From: an uncultured Porphyromonadaceae bacterium
GTDB lineage: Bacteria; Bacteroidota; Bacteroidia; Bacteroidales; Muribaculaceae
NCBI GenBank assembly: GCA_947176355.1
Contig: CAMWQY010000033.1
Coordinates: 1 to 14,075, forward strand
Direction of reading: 5' to 3'
DNA: 14,075 nt
How positions within the stretch are numbered: the first letter of the stretch is position 1; the number at the start of each line of letters is the position of its first letter. A program made the position numbers and the translations under genes. This document shows positions 13,994 to 14,075 of the stretch, in pieces. The notes beneath the pieces are model-generated. The model did not search any database, was not told the DNA's origin, and saw nothing but the letters and a program-made list of their open reading frames with translations.

Positions 13994-14075
13994 TTTTTTC
14001 AACGATGAACTATAAACTATTGCTTCGCGACTCGATTATGGCAAGCTCGCAATGATTGCGGCCTGCTTCGCATCG

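Larger units (their letters stand above)
13721..14075. other. Repeat-rich intergenic stretch at the right edge
   Basis: No convincing gene is present. It contains the helicase promoter box, an AT-rich heptamer array, the palindrome AAGCATGCTT (13805-13814), a TAATTTTG box at 13896, a CGCAAAG/CGCAGAG repeat patch, and GC-richer terminal sequence with two TGCTTCGC direct repeats (14021-14028 and 14063-14070). Confidence 0.7.

Overview
The window looks like chromosomal DNA from a member of the Bacteroidota, most likely order Bacteroidales. The signs are promoter-like boxes of the TAnnTTTG type with no purine-rich Shine-Dalgarno sequences, AT-rich intergenic heptamer repeats, a Rpn/PDDEXK transposase-family gene with an EGRAEGRAEGRA tail, and type III CRISPR families that I associate with this phylum. 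The genus cannot be fixed from the sequence alone.

Positions 1-10265 (minus strand) hold one long operon for a type III CRISPR-Cas interference system. In transcription order it runs: a 122-aa Rossmann-like protein (candidate ring nuclease or CARF-related sensor), a Csx1/Csx2-type CARF-HEPN ribonuclease, Cas6, a Cas10 without an HD domain, a small Cas7 (Csm3-like), a Csx10/Cas5-like protein with a helical C-terminal tail, a double-Cas7 fusion (Cas7-2x), a small TIGR04423-like protein, and a very large TIGR03986-like RAMP protein that runs off the left edge. The five effector subunit genes from the small Cas7 onward overlap one another by 4, 4, 20 and 4 bp, while cas10, cas6 and csx1 are separated by spacers of 18 bp. 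A good Bacteroidota-type promoter lies 70-100 bp upstream of the first gene. The composition (Cas10, Cas7, Csx10, Cas7-2x, small accessory protein, Cas7 with large insertions, no free Cas11) most resembles subtype III-D and its III-Dv relatives. No cas1, cas2 or CRISPR array is visible.

The expected mechanism, inferred from family knowledge, is as follows. Cas6 matures crRNA. Cas10, Csx10 and the Cas7 modules assemble on it and cut target RNA at the Cas7 sites that keep their aspartate. Cas10 makes cyclic oligoadenylate through its palm (SGDD) site. The CARF-HEPN protein senses this and degrades RNA. The 122-aa protein may sense or destroy the signal.

Positions 10266-10800 are intergenic. 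They contain the divergent promoters, a possible 26-aa membrane peptide gene and two perfect adjacent hairpins. Positions 10801-11670 (plus strand) encode a Rpn-family PD-(D/E)XK nuclease. Positions 11762-13720 (minus strand) encode a UPF1/DNA2-like superfamily 1 helicase carrying an internal 48-bp tandem duplication and a promoter box almost touching its start codon. The right end (13721-14075) is non-coding and rich in short repeats.
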